64,000 bases of DNA from Flaveria trinervia (taxonomy: Eukaryota; Streptophyta; Magnoliopsida; Asterales; Asteraceae): NCBI GenBank assembly GCA_025506515.1, contig CM046443.1, positions 91,962,849-92,026,848 of the forward strand. The letters run 5' to 3'. Made by a program: the position numbers and the translations under genes. Below, piece by piece: positions 21,824 to 33,165 of this stretch (its first letter is position 1; each line of letters starts with the position of its first letter). Below the pieces are notes generated by a model that saw only the letters and a list, made by a program, of their open reading frames with translations, made no database searches and was not told where the DNA came from.

Positions 21824-22982
21824 TGTGACATCTGATAATTTTCCGTTACCAAACTCCGTTAGTTCCGTTAAGACTTGTATACACGCGTCGTGACCACATA
21901 TTAGTTTTCGTTGAACGTTGTTGACTTAATAACAATAATCTATGATAAGCAATAATAATCTAATTAATAATATTGCTTATTAGTTGTGATTAGGTGATTC
22001 ATGAAATTATGGGTTTTAAATATTATTTGTGAATCTTACTTGATAACATGACTATGTGTAGTATTTATTTCATGAGTTTGCCACTAGTTGGGAAATGTTT
22101 ATGATTATTATTATGGACTAATATATTTGCATTTTGTAGTACAAACTGTTAAAAAAATATTAAAAAGATTAACTTTTACAAAAGTTGATTAAAACATGGT
22201 TAAATGGAAAGTTCTAATTTAGTTAAGTTTCACAAAACCCAACCCAAGCCTCCCATACCCCACGCAACCGAAAACAGTGCTCATCACCCTCAACTTTGTG
22301 AAATTGTTCAAGAACACACACAAACAAGTTGATTTTGATTAGTTCCAAATGGTTCCAAGGTGTTTGCAAGCATAATTCGTGATTTCTACACATCTAAAGG
22401 TTAGTTTGATTAGTTTTTATGGTGTTTGTTCTTGATGAAACCTAATTCAAGAATTAGCGATGAAAACATGAAATTGATGATTGTTAGATGTTAATATGAT
22501 GTTCATTAGGTTGTATGAATGTTGGATTATGTTGATTATGCAAGAAATCCATGGATTGATCATGTGGTTCATACATTGCCTTAAAAGGAAACTTTTTGTT
22601 CTTGGAATTCATAATTTGATGATGACATGAAGTGAGATTCATTGTTTGGATGTTAGTCTACTTGGATTGTGCAAGAAAACTCATGAGTTTGAGGTGTTGA
22701 TAATAGCTTACTAAAAGTAGAAATTTTTATCCATGATGACTGGAATTTTTGATGATTTAGTGATAATTATCATGTTAGAATGAATGCTATGAACTTGATT
22801 AGGTATAAAGTTGATGAAATTATGAATGAATTGGATGTTAGATAGCTTTTGAGGATTTTTTGGAGCCGTACAAGATAGTGTATATTATCAACATAGTCAA
22901 AGTCAACAAAAGTCAATGTCTCGGTAAAAGTTAACAAAAGTCAAACGCCGAGTTTGAGACGAAGAACCGAGTGAAGATATAT
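21824..22982 (+). repeat. T2 3' LTR, truncated
   Basis: It starts TGTGACATCTGATAATTTTCCG after the second purine-rich junction. Near 22895-22975 it contains GTCAAAGTCAACAAAAGTCA and GAGACGAAGAACCGAGTG, characteristic of the middle of Tekay LTRs. It stops at 22982, where a copia LTR begins. No coding content; 22250-22860 shows only AT-rich DNA. Confidence 0.7.
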
Positions 22983-23294
22983 TGTGTTTTTAGCCTTTAT
23001 TTTAATAAATATATTTTGTGTGAACAAAATATATTTTACTTTGTTTGAGTTATGTTTTAGTTTAGTTATATAGTCTAGGGGGTCATGTGTAAATAGTAAA
23101 AGTTAGTCTAGACTATAAATAGGTTAATTGTAATTAGAGTTGACTAATGGTTGAATGACCAATTGATTGAAGGATTTACTTGTAAAACAATATTATTAGC
23201 AATAAATATAGATCAAAGGGGTTTTGATTGTGTTCATTATATTTTAATCTATTATCTTCATAATATTTGATTCAAGTGTGTTCCTAGGGTTAAC
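22983..23294 (+). repeat. C4 copia 5' LTR (short)
   Basis: It starts TGTGTTTTTAGCC after the Tekay LTR sequence ends, and ends ...AGGGTTAACA five bases before a decayed PBS. A TATA box TATAAATA lies at 23114-23121. About 312 bases, far shorter than the C2 and C3 LTRs. The matching 3' LTR was not found in the window. Confidence 0.55.
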
Positions 23295-23299
23295 AATTT

Positions 23300-23310
23300 A
23301 GTATGAGAGC
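23300..23310 (+). other. C4 primer-binding site, decayed
   Basis: AGTATGAGAGC(C) corresponds to the initiator-Met motif TGGTATCAGAGC with two or more changes. Its position directly after a CA-ending LTR supports it. Confidence 0.55.
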
Positions 23311-23869
23311 CATTTTGGATAAAATATGTTGAAGATTTGAAGAATTTGTTGCTGATTTTTTCTTGAAGATTTATGAAGAATTCTAGAGAGAGAAATTAAG
23401 GTTTTATAGAGAGTAAGTATATATTTGGTTTTTCTAGAAAGAGAAACCAGATGTAAGATCAAATTTCATTAGATCTATAACAATCTACAACAAATTTAAC
23501 GACCTACAATATAAATTTCTGATTTACAACATATTTTATACAATAAAAATCAAAGAAAATCTTCAGATCTGAAATTTTATCTCTCACACACACTAGTGTG
23601 TGTTTTTGGTTTTCTTGGAGCTTCAACATCTTCATCCAACGAAACTAGCATCATTCTGAATGAAAGTTCAAAGTTTCTAGTGAAATTACAGCCGAAATTA
23701 GCAGTTTAGCTCGTTTTTCAGGCGAAATTGTACTCTTTGTAAAATTGTTTTTAGGCCAAATTTTTAACAAATGCATCGATCAAAAAATATTTTTTCCCAG
23801 GGGAGAATAATTTTATAATTTTAGGGAAAAATACTTTTGGGGCGTTTAATTGTTCAAAAGTTTTAATAA
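23311..23869 (+). other. C4 untranslated leader
   Basis: AT-rich leader with short direct repeats (TTGAAGAT..., AGAGAGAAA). No ORF worth naming. Confidence 0.4.
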
Positions 23870-24246
23870 AATGTCATCTTCAGAAGACTTTAAATCAGAA
23901 AATCTCACAACGACACAAAGCCGGTTTGACTGTTTTGTAGGTACGAAGAAAGAAAATTTTCAGATTTAATTGATTGATTCTTAAAGGTGGCAAATAATCT
24001 AAATAAGCATGTTCCTCATCTCAGTAATCATTAAAAAATTTAAAAGCTGCTTGACTCTCTTCCGTCTGAATGGAATCATCAAGTTAAAATGTTGAAGAAT
24101 GAAAGAGGTTTGTCAACACAAAACTTATGGATATAATCAACAGGCTAAAATCTCTCAAGCTGGATATCCAAAGAAAAGAATTTCAGTAAGCTGTGTTCTC
24201 ATATCAAACGAACACGCTTATAACTGATCTTATTTCTTTGTAACAA
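23870..24246 (+). pseudogene. gag: C4 gag, first part
   Basis: A possible start at 23872 reads MSSSEDFKSENLTTTQSRFD. It is followed in other frames by the gag core fragment LLDSLPSEWNHQVKMLKNERGLSTQ (24045-24120), equal to the C2 segment LPESWKQNVTMLKN. Several stops and a missing central part show decay. C2 is inserted directly after base 24246 within this gag; the reading resumes at 38767. Confidence 0.7.
24242..24246 (+). repeat. Target-site duplication of C2, left copy
   Basis: AACAA, repeated exactly at 38767-38771 on the other side of the element. Five bases, as expected of copia integrases. Confidence 0.9.
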
Positions 24247-24957
24247 TGTTGCACCCTGAAAGGATCATACATGCCAACTCAATGGGTGATTCGATGATTG
24301 CTCTGCTGGAATCCCTTAAGTCCAAGAAGAAATGCGGATGAAAATTCTGCTAAGAAAAAGAACAAGTGTTGTCTTCCGCATTTGTTAATACGGAAGACAT
24401 AATGCAAATACGGACAAATATTTGCTCTTTCGCATTGACAAATGCGGAAGACTAAAAGTTAATGCGGACAAGACTTTGCTCCTCTGCATTAGACAAATGC
24501 GGATGACTGAACAAATACGCATAAGTATTTGTTCATCCGCATTAACCAATGCGGATGACCAACATACTAATATGGATGATCAAGTGAAGAAATGCTGATC
24601 AAGTTAACTCATCCGCATTTGTCAATGCGGATGAATAAGCAAGGATGCGAATGAAGACTTAGACCAGTTCTGATGTAATAGTTCAGGGGTAGTTTAGTCA
24701 TTTTGTAAAAGGCATCTTGTCTTCCTATAAATAGAATAGATAACCTCGTACCTGATGTGACGGCTGATAGACATAGAGAATTTTTGTTATAATTATTCTC
24801 TATAATTTATCAACTTTCATATATACAATACACAAGCATTTATGAGTAATTTTCTTGCATTGAATGTTCTTTGATTGTTTGTTTCCGCCATTCAATCACT
24901 GACTTGATTATCATCTTCGATTCACAATAAGAATCTCAATCTTACACAACCCAGTCA
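24247..24957 (+). repeat. C2 5' LTR
   Basis: TGTTGCACCC ... CCCAGTCA. It has a TATA box (24726-24733). It contains a cluster of hairpins built on CCGCATT/AATGCGG, including two with perfect 11-base arms TCATCCGCATT/AATGCGGATGA at 24533-24558 (loop AACC) and 24609-24634 (loop TGTC). Confidence 0.95.
24726..24733 (+). promoter_or_regulatory. C2 LTR TATA box
   Basis: TATAAATA, with the matching copy in the 3' LTR at 38536-38543. It lies directly 3' of the hairpin cluster, so the hairpins are in the upstream promoter (U3) part. Confidence 0.75.
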
Positions 24958-24959
24958 AT

Positions 24960-24971
24960 TGGTATCAGAGC
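24960..24971 (+). other. C2 primer-binding site
   Basis: Exact TGGTATCAGAGC two bases after the LTR end; complementary to initiator-Met tRNA. Confidence 0.97.
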
Positions 24972-25215
24972 TTTGGCTCTCCTTCTCTTTCAGATTTGCG
25001 CAAGAACTGAATAGAATTTGATTGATCTGGTAATCAAGTTGCTAGTAGTGAATATCATCTTCTCTACTTAGTAAAGAGCATAAAATACTCCTGTTACCAA
25101 AATATACAATCACAGATCTAGTTCTGAAATTTGTTTGAACTGTTTGGACAAGTTGGACTAATCAATCCTAAAAATCATCTAAATTTGTATTATACCAGTT
25201 AAACACTTAGTTAAA

Positions 25216-27383
25216 ATGGATTCTAATAGCTACTCAGAACTTGGTCATACACCTAAACCTCCTATGCTTAAACATAAATCTGAGTTTAAATAGTAGAAAA
25301 TTAGGTTTAGGAATTACATCACAGGTGTAGATCCTGATTTTTGGATCTCAATAGGGCCACACATCCCTGTCACTCTGTCTGCAGATCAAGCTACAATTTA
25401 CAGAACTGCTAGAATACCCATTGAAGATCTAACTCTAGATGATGAAGACTATAAGAAAATAAAGATTGACCTCAAAGCTTACTCAATTCTGACTCAAGCA
25501 CTCAAGATGGATGTGCTGAAAAGATTAGAGAAGTATGGTACTGCAAAAGCTATGTGGGATGCACTGAAAATCATGTGTGAAGGAAGCAGTGAGGTGGCTG
25601 AAATCAACAAGAATAAGCTTGTTAATCAGTATGAAACATTCCACCACACCAAGGGAGAATCAATATCCAAACAACTGCATAGATTTGTATAGTTAGTAAA
25701 TGACTTGGAAATCATAGGAGTCACTTGCAAGATTAAAGAATTAAACAAGAAAATGCTTTATAGTCTCCCTGAAAGCTGGAAACAGAATGTAACCATGTTG
25801 AAAAATACTCTTGATCTTGATAGTACTACTTTAGACATCATGATAGCCAAAATTGAAGCTTTAGAACTTGATGAAAGATGCAGAAATCTTGGTGGACCAA
25901 GAGTGATTGAGGCTTACAAATTTCCATTAGAATCCCATTCTGTGAAAAATGCCTTCACCACTGAGGAAGATGATTTTATCTTATCAAGAGATCAAATGAA
26001 CAACACTGGGTTCATTGCAACTCCACCGATCAATCATCCATCAACATCTTCTCAAACATCCAGAGTCACTGCTGCTCCTCAAACTTCTAGAGTCACTGCT
26101 GCTCCTCAAACCACTTCTGAAGATACAAGATCAGAAGAACAAAAGGCAACTTACAATGCCTTTGTTGCAAGTTTTGAAGCATACTTAGGAGGAAGACTCA
26201 CTTCTGCTCTTCTAATTCAAGAAGCTCTGGAGGAAATGGATCTAGATGATGTGGAAGAAATGGATCTACAATGGCAAATGGCCATGATTGCCATGAGAGC
26301 CAAGAAATTCTTTAGAAAAGGCAGAAAGCTGAGCCTAAATGAAAATACAAAACTTGGATATGATAAATCCAAGGTGAAATGCTTTAACTATGGCATGGCT
26401 GGTCACTTCTCCAGAGAGTGCAATGCCCCCAAGAGAAACAACTATCAAAGGAACTCTCAAGGCCAGTCATCCTCACAGCCTAACTCAAGCTTTCACTCCA
26501 ATAACCAACAGCAGCAGTATCATCAACACCAATCATATCAGAATCCACCCCAACTGACAAATCAAGCTCATGGAACCAGTCAGTCTTCTGCCAATGCCCT
26601 AGTGATAAAGCAAGGTGGGGTATGTGACTAGAGTGTGTATGCAGAGGAAGTCAAGCCTCAATTTCAAAATCATGCTCTTATGGCTCACATCAACGATGGA
26701 CCATCTCCAATGCCTACTGAGGTAAAATCTAACCTTTGTAGTGAAAAATGCATTAATGAATTGCAAGGTTATATGGAGCATAACCATAAAATGGATGATA
26801 AAATCAAAGAAGAAAAGGTAAAGTCAGAGATGATGAAGAGAGAAATAAAAAACTTTGAAATCAAAATTAAATCTCTCATCTCTGACATAGAAAAACTGCA
26901 TGGTGAGAAGTACACTCTTGCAACTGAGAATGAACTACTTACTGAAAAGTTAGCTCAATCTAAGGCTCAACAATCCATGATTGAAGTGAAACTTGAAAAG
27001 TTTCAAATGTCTCCAGTCAAGCTGCAAGAGATGCTTGATTCCAAAAGGATCCAAAGGACATGTCAGGGATTGGGTATAATTCATGTCCTCCACCATACAA
27101 TGACAACTACACTGTCATGCCAGAATCTGTCTCCCTCACTGAAGAAATTGAAACTAAAACTATGGAACCTAAATCTGTAGTAAAACAGGTGACCAATCCT
27201 CAAAACAAACCTGATGTTTATATTGAAACAAATGAGGACAAAATCAAGTTAGGTCACTCAATCAAAATCAAAGAGTGTTTAGACAAGACAGTGAGTGTCA
27301 TGAAACCATCAAGCCCTGTAAAAGCAATTGTCCCTTTTATAAAATTCATACCATATGTTTTACAAGGTAAAAAGAAATTGTGA
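25216..27383 (+). pseudogene. gag: C2 gag, core and coiled coil
   Basis: The ATG at 25216 opens MDSNSYSELGHTPKPPMLK. In-frame stops stand at 25291-25296 (two TAG in a row, where relatives have Trp-Trp), 25690-25692 and 26629-26631. The UBN2-type core includes KAMWDALKIMCEGSSEV and LPESWKQNVTMLKN. A short tandem repeat codes SRVTAAPQT twice (26070-26110). The knuckle CFNYGMAGHFSREC (near 26380) has Tyr instead of the second Cys. A coiled coil follows (26785-27040), then a one-base shift near 27050 before GIGYNSCPPPYNDNY. All stops would be cured by single G or C changes. Confidence 0.9.
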
Positions 27384-28400
27384 AGACAGTGAAACCCACT
27401 ACTAAGAGTAAATCTGATAATGAGATTATATCTCCAAAAAATTCAAGCAAATCAGAAAAGGTTTCACTGCAAAAGAAACAAACGGTAACACTGAGTTCAA
27501 CATATAAAACATCATTAGACCCTCAGTCTTCAAGATTAAGGCAGGGAGTTGGGTTTGATATCTGTAACAAGGAACTTGTTGACCAGCTTGAAAAAGAGGT
27601 GAGAAATGGGTTGAAGAAACAAAAACAACCCAGAAAATCAAACAAAGGTAGTGTTGTGAAACAAACTACAAAAAGGGCTAATTTTGATTGATCCCCTAAA
27701 GAAAAGAAAGTAACTCATCAAAAGAAAATATCAGTTGAGTCACACAAGGAAAAATATGATTAAAAAAACAAACAAATGTATTGTGACATTTGTGAAATGT
27801 TCAATCACAAGAAAGATGAATGTTTTTTTAATCAATATTGTTCTATCTGTGACATGAACAATCACTCCACCAAAAACTGCTATTTCAACAAGTATCGTTC
27901 AGTTTGTGACATGAACAATCATAATACATCTGATTGCTACTTCAATCAGAAGGGTTTGAGAATTCCCCAACAGAAGCCCATCTCAAAAACATCCACTGTG
28001 ACGCTTTCTGTCAGACCTCATTTTCACAATACTCTATCTAGGACACCTAGATCAACAAATGACAGGAATAATTTGAAGGAATTGAGGAAGGGTCAAAGAA
28101 ATCATCTCACAATAAAAAACCAACTTGACCTTCCAAAAAAAACCTACTTTTGATAATGAAAAACAGGCTAAATTTCTACAAAGAAACTGAGACCAACGAT
28201 TTCATTACTCATCTGAATCCTCAGTAGATGTTGATGAGATGACTCAACCCATTCATTACCAAAAATCTCCCAGGACACCTCTAACTAAACCACAATTCAG
28301 AGGAAAATACCAAGAAGTCACCATCATGAATAGGAACGGGAAACCCAAGACCATCATGGCTTGGGTTCCTTATTCTAATTAGATCTTTTTGCTTGCAGGT
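27380..28400 (+). pseudogene. gag: C2 gag C-terminal part with tandem zinc knuckles
   Basis: It is in another frame from the core. After a Lys/Ser-rich region come three knuckle units at a 19-residue period (27775-27950): CDICEMFNHKKDEC, CSICDMNNHSTKNC and RSVCDMNNHNTSDC. The first two are complete CX2CX4HX4C; the third has lost its first Cys to Arg. After stops and shifts the segment NGKPKTIMAWVPYSN (near 28335-28375) leads to protease. C1 and C3 have one unit of this second knuckle type, so the array looks like a local duplication. Confidence 0.85.
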
Positions 28401-29560
28401 TCATCCACACAGGTCTAATAGCCTATGGTACGTAGACAGTGGATGCTCCTGACACATGACTGGAGATTGTTCCCTCCTTCATGACTTCAAGCACATACAA
28501 GGAACCACTGTGGCATTTGGTGGAGATTCAGAGGATTGTAGAATTACAGGAGAAGGATCTGTGACAAACGGGATGCTGAGCTTTGACAGCGTGAACTACT
28601 GTGAACAACTGAATTTCAATCTGCTAAGTGTGTCTCAGATCCGTGACAAGAAATATTCCACTCACTTTACAGACTCTCATTGCTACATTCTGAAACCTGG
28701 ATTTCAGATCTCTGAAGAATGGGTTGTCTTAAAGACACCAAGGAAGAATAATACATATGTCTTAAACCTGTGTTCTGCATCACCTAAAGAAGAAACATGT
28801 CTTTTGTCTAAAGCATCGTTTGATGAGTCACAACTTTGGCATAGACGTTTGGGGCACACAAACTTTAAAAATATGAACAAGTTGGTCAAAGGAAACCATG
28901 TCATTGGTCTTTCTCAAAAAGAATTTAATTTTATTGATCAATGTTCAGCGTGCCTCAAAGGAAAACAACACAAATCGTCTCACAAAACCAAGCTTGTGAA
29001 CAATAACAATACTCCATTGAAGCTACTTCACATGGATCTATTTGGACCAACTCAAATGAGTATGGGAAAGAAACAGTATTGTTTAGTGATCATTGATGAC
29101 TTTTCACGATTCACATGGGTGTTTTCCCTACTTCATAAAAATGAGGCATCCCAAATCATACAAGAATTTATCACTAAAATTGAAAATCAACTTGATCTTA
29201 AGGTCAAAATAATAAAAAGTGATAATGGTACTGAGTTCAAAAATGAAAGTATGAGTTCCTTTTGTACAACCAAAGGCATTGGTCATTAATTCAGTGTAGC
29301 TAGAACTCCTCAACAAAGTGGGGTAGCTGAAAGCCGAAATAGAACACTGATTGAAGCAGCAAGAACGATGCTAGCCGATGCTAAACTGCCAATCACCTTC
29401 TGAGCAGAAGCAGTTAACACATCGTGCTTTGTACAAAATCGAACTCTGATTGTTAAAAATGTGACATGACACCTTATGAACTGCTCTTTCATAGGAACCA
29501 TTTATTGGATTCCTCAAATCATTTGGTTCTCGTGTCTCAATATTAAACACCAGAGACTAT
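28401..29560 (+). pseudogene. pol: C2 protease and integrase
   Basis: Protease: YVDSGCS with the catalytic Asp at 28435-28437, then TGA at 28450-28452 (fits CGA). The pre-integrase zinc domain reads LWHRRLGHTNFKNMNKL...CSACLKGKQHK (28835-28975). Integrase core: HMDLFGPTQ (first Asp), IIKSDNGTEFKN (second Asp), then TAA at 29287-29289, and PQQSGVAESRNRTLIEAA (Glu) near 29310-29360. TGA at 29401-29403 replaces the Trp of the TFWAEAVNT segment. A frameshift follows near 29460. Copia order (integrase before RT) is clear. Confidence 0.93.
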
Positions 29561-30560
29561 TTGGGAAAATTGTCATCCAAGTCTGATGAAGGATTCTTTG
29601 TAGGTTATTCTTCTGTTTCAAAGGCTTACAGAGTGTTCAATCCTAGATTGAACATTATTGATGAATCAACAAATATTCAATTCAAGGAACATTTGTTTCC
29701 CAAATCTACAAATGGTCCCAACTGGTTGTTTGATATTGACACATTTACAAAGTCATTTGATCAATTTCACTTGTCTGATGCAGGAAATCTACATTCAAGT
29801 GATACTTCGTCAGCTGTAGAAAGAAGAGATGATTTTCCCTTGATTCCTCCTACATTTGATGAACACATGAATGAAGATGTTCCTTTTTAAGCTGATCCCA
29901 TCAGACAACCATCACAAAACCTTAGTGTTTCTACTAAAGGAGGTCCCAGCCTGGTACCATCTCACTCAAATGACTTGTCAAATGAGATCAGAAATCAAAA
30001 ACAAGCTTCTCCTCCAGTTGAAACACAAGGTACATCAAATGATGCAAGCGATCTCAGTGCTGCTGAAGATATAGCAGTAACTGAAACAGAGTATAACAAT
30101 CTTCATAATTCAATAATAGTACTAGATGAGTGTGCCTCTGACCATAATGAACTGAATGTCTCTAATCTTAACGTAACTATTGCTGGTGACACCATTCCAT
30201 CCACTAGAATACACAAGAATCATCCAGTTGAAACATTTATTGGTGATCTTAATGAGAGGGTGACAAGAAGCAAGTCCAGTATTGCAAACATCTGTTTGTT
30301 CTCATGCTTTCTGTGTCAAAATAGTACCCAAGAACATCAAAGAGGCACTTTAAGAGAATAGCTGGATTGAAGCAATGCAGGAAGAATTGCTCCAATTCAA
30401 GAAGCAAGAAGTATGGCAACTGGTAGATCTTCCCTAAGGTCAATACCCTATCTGTAACAGATGGCTGTACAGGAACAAGACTGATGATAGAGGGATCGTC
30501 ATAAGAAATAAAGCAAGATTAGTGGCTCAGGGATACACTCAGGAAGAAGGAATCGACTAT
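29561..30560 (+). pseudogene. pol: C2 integrase C-terminal and linker to RT
   Basis: GKLSSKSDEGFFVGYSSVSKAYRVFNPR (29561 on) is the typical copia segment after the integrase core. It is followed by a variable acidic linker with two frameshifts, then ETFIGDLNERVTRSKS (30229-30280), the last landmark before RT. RT begins with AMQEELLQFKKQEVWQLV at about 30370-30425 after a stop at 30359. Confidence 0.85.
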
Positions 30561-31188
30561 GACGAAGTGTTTGCACCTATTGCTCATCAGAATCTTTCTT
30601 GCATATTCTGCATCCATGAAATTTACTGCTTATCAAATGGATGTAAAGTGTGCCTTCCTGTATGGAAAGATTGCTGAGGAGGTCTATGTGAGTCAACCAC
30701 CTAGCTTTGAAGATCTAGATTTCTATCACAGAGTTTACAAGCTTGAGAAAGCTCTGTATGGTCTTCATCAAGCACTAAGAAAGTGGTATGAGACTCTATC
30801 ATCTTTTCTTCTTGAACATGGATATGAAAGAGGAAAGATTGATCCGACTCTCTTCAGAAGAAAAAGAGGAAAAGATATGTTGTTAGTCCAGATCTATGTG
30901 GATGCCATTATATTTGGCTCGACAAACAAACAACTCTGCAAAGAATTTGAAGACCTTATGCACTCAAAGTTCCAAATGAGTGCTATGGGGGAACTCACCT
31001 TCTTTCCAGGGGTGCAAGTCCAACAGACAACAGATGGAATATTCATCAATCAATTAAAATATGTAGAAACCATGTTGAAGAAATTTCACTTTGCTGATTG
31101 TCAGTTCATCAGAACTCCTGTGGATACTAAAGTAAAGATTGGACCTAATCCTGAAGGCAAATAAGTGGATTAGACTCACTATCGATCA
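30361..31188 (+). pseudogene. pol: C2 reverse transcriptase
   Basis: Fingers-palm: NKARLVAQGYTQEEGIDYDEVFAP (across a shift near 30580), AYQMDVKCAFLYGKIAEEVYV and YKLEKALYGLHQALRKWYETLS. The catalytic motif reads YVDA at 30895-30906 instead of YVDD (GAC to GCC), which removes the second catalytic Asp. SAMGELTFFPGVQV follows. A TAA at 31162-31164 interrupts before the RNase H domain. Confidence 0.92.
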
Positions 31189-31839
31189 ATGATCGGTTCA
31201 CTTATGTATCTAACAGCCAGTAGGCCTAACATTATGTTTGGTGTTTGTGTGTGTGCCAAATATCAAGCTGATCCAAAAGAATCACATGTGAATGCAGTGA
31301 AGAGGATATTCAGATATCTGAAGGGCAAACCAGCTCTTGGGTTATGCTATCCAAAGGAAGGAGAATTTAATCTCTATGCCTACATAGACAGTGATTATGG
31401 AGGATGCAACTTCAACAAAAAATCCACCTCTGGCGGTTGTCAATTTCTTGGTTCCAGACTGGTATCTTGGCAATACAAGAAGCAGACAAATGTATCTGTG
31501 TCCATTGCAGAAGCTGAGTATATTGCTGCATCAGCATGTTGCTCTCAAGTTCTCTGGATTCAAAGCCATATGCTTGATTATGGTTTTAACTTCTTGCACA
31601 CGCCAATTTACATTGACAACACGACAGCTATTTTCATAACTAATAATCCAATTCAGCACTCAAAAACTAAACATATTGAAATTAGATATCACTTTTTGAG
31701 AGACTGTGCTGAAAAGGGTTTAATCAAATTGATTCAAGTACCAACTGAAAATCAATTAGCTGATTTATTTACCAAGGCATTTGAACCTAGTAGGTTTGAA
31801 TTCCTGGTTCAGTCAATTGGCATGATTAACCTTGAGTAA
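31189..31839 (+). pseudogene. pol: C2 RNase H
   Basis: An open stretch of 216 residues beginning MIGSLMYLTASRPNIMF, the conserved start of copia RNase H. Then YIDSDYGGC (Asp), SIAEAEYIAASACCSQVLWI (Glu), IYIDNTTAIFI (Asp) and HIEIRYHFLRDC. It ends at the natural polyprotein terminus (FEFLVQSIGMINLE). This is the best-preserved domain in the element. Confidence 0.92.
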
Positions 31840-32620
31840 AAACCATGAAAAACATCAAAAACAATTAAAAATATCATAAAACCACAAAAAGAAATCAAGT
31901 TTGATGAAGAAAAGAATTCTATGGGAAATGATATAATTACAATCGTTATATCATTCACTGTGCTTAATTTCAAAATGTGGAAGATTGAAATGACTTACTA
32001 GATATGTTGGTAGGCTCAACTTGGAAGAAAAGGTAACATGTAGTGATGAATTAAAGACTTATTCAATTGTGAAACACTCATCACAAAGTACAGGTATGTA
32101 TTGGCTTATCTGAATGCATGTGTGTGTAGTAACCTAAACACACCAGGTAATGATACTTTATGAATCTCTTTCACCACATCATGTTCCATCTTTGTTTTGC
32201 TGAGCAAAGACGTGATGAAACGTGCACATAGTGCAGATGTTATGATCCAAAAGATTCCCAATGTGGAACACATCCAAAATTGGATGAATCAACTAAAGTA
32301 ATACATTCCAAGTGAATGAACAAAAGAATCCTATCATGGATCACCTTCCAAAGTGAAGTGAAAAGAATCCCAATGTGGGTCATCATGAAAAAGGATCAAA
32401 GTAAAAGAATCCCAATGAGGATCAATGAAAATGAGATTTTATAACTTAAGTGACCCGGTAAGAAAAGCTGTAAAAAAGTTCTACCATACATTGTACAAGG
32501 ATGGTTGATCATTCCATGCTTGTGTGTGAGGTACATATTGAATAATTAAATCAACCAAAAACATGATAAATATCATTTGCATCAAAATATCAACCTGGTA
32601 TGAGTTTAAGAGGACAATAT
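31840..32620 (+). other. C2 post-pol spacer, first part
   Basis: Non-coding. It contains the segment ATATGTTGGTAGGCTCAAC (32000-32020), shared with C4 at 41190-41210. At 32235-32430 there are four direct repeats of an AAAAGAATCCCAATGTGGATCA-like unit at about 40-85 base spacing. Confidence 0.6.
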
Positions 32621-33165
32621 CATACGCATTTGCTACTGTAGACAAATGCTGATGAACATCTCTCTCTCGCATTTGCTACAATGCAATGCTGACCAAGTGT
32701 TGTCAACCGCATTTGGTGCAGTCGCACAAATGCTGATTGACTTTGTTCTATCGCATTTGACACAGTGTACAAATACATATATGATGAAACAACTACACTA
32801 CCACATTTGCTACAGTGTGTTAATGCTGATGAACAAAATCACAAGTTATTCTTCCGCATTTACTACAGTACATAAATGCAGAGTCAATGTTTTCAAATTT
32901 TAACTTTCGCATTTGCAACAGTACACAAATGCGGATAGTCAATGATTATCGAAGTTTAACTTCCGCATTTGCAACAGTACACAAATGCAGATAGAATAAA
33001 TCAAAAGTAACAAAACTTCCGCATTTACAACAGTGATCAAATGCGAATAGTCAAAGTCCAAATTTTGTCTTTCGTATTTGCTACAGTTAACAAATGCGGA
33101 TGACCAAAAGTCAAAAAATGTACCATTTCGCATTTGCTACAGTGGTGACCGCATTTGCTCTAAAA
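32620..33165 (+). repeat. C2 spacer: tandem array of hairpin units
   Basis: About eleven degenerate units of 40-56 bases, each starting (C)CGCATTTGCNACAGT and most closing with ACAAATGCGGAT. The arms pair (for example CGCATTTG at 32908 with CAAATGCG at 32927) around a loop of about 10 bases. The core GCATTTG/CAAATGC is the same as that of the LTR hairpins. Confidence 0.85.

Larger units (their letters stand above)
18397..22982 (+). mobile_element. T2: Tekay-type chromovirus (gypsy), 3' half
   Basis: It begins abruptly in the protease/RT connecting part and runs through RT, RNase H, integrase with C-terminal chromodomain-like segment and a polypurine region, then into a plus-strand LTR that is cut at 22982 by the C4 LTR. 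The 5' half (5' LTR, gag, protease) is not on the far side of the Athila element as a simple insertion would predict. Confidence 0.85.

Noticed and set aside
32620..33165. Regularly spaced repeats that resemble a CRISPR array
   Set aside because: Units are degenerate, spacing varies, no cas genes, and the setting is a plant retrotransposon.
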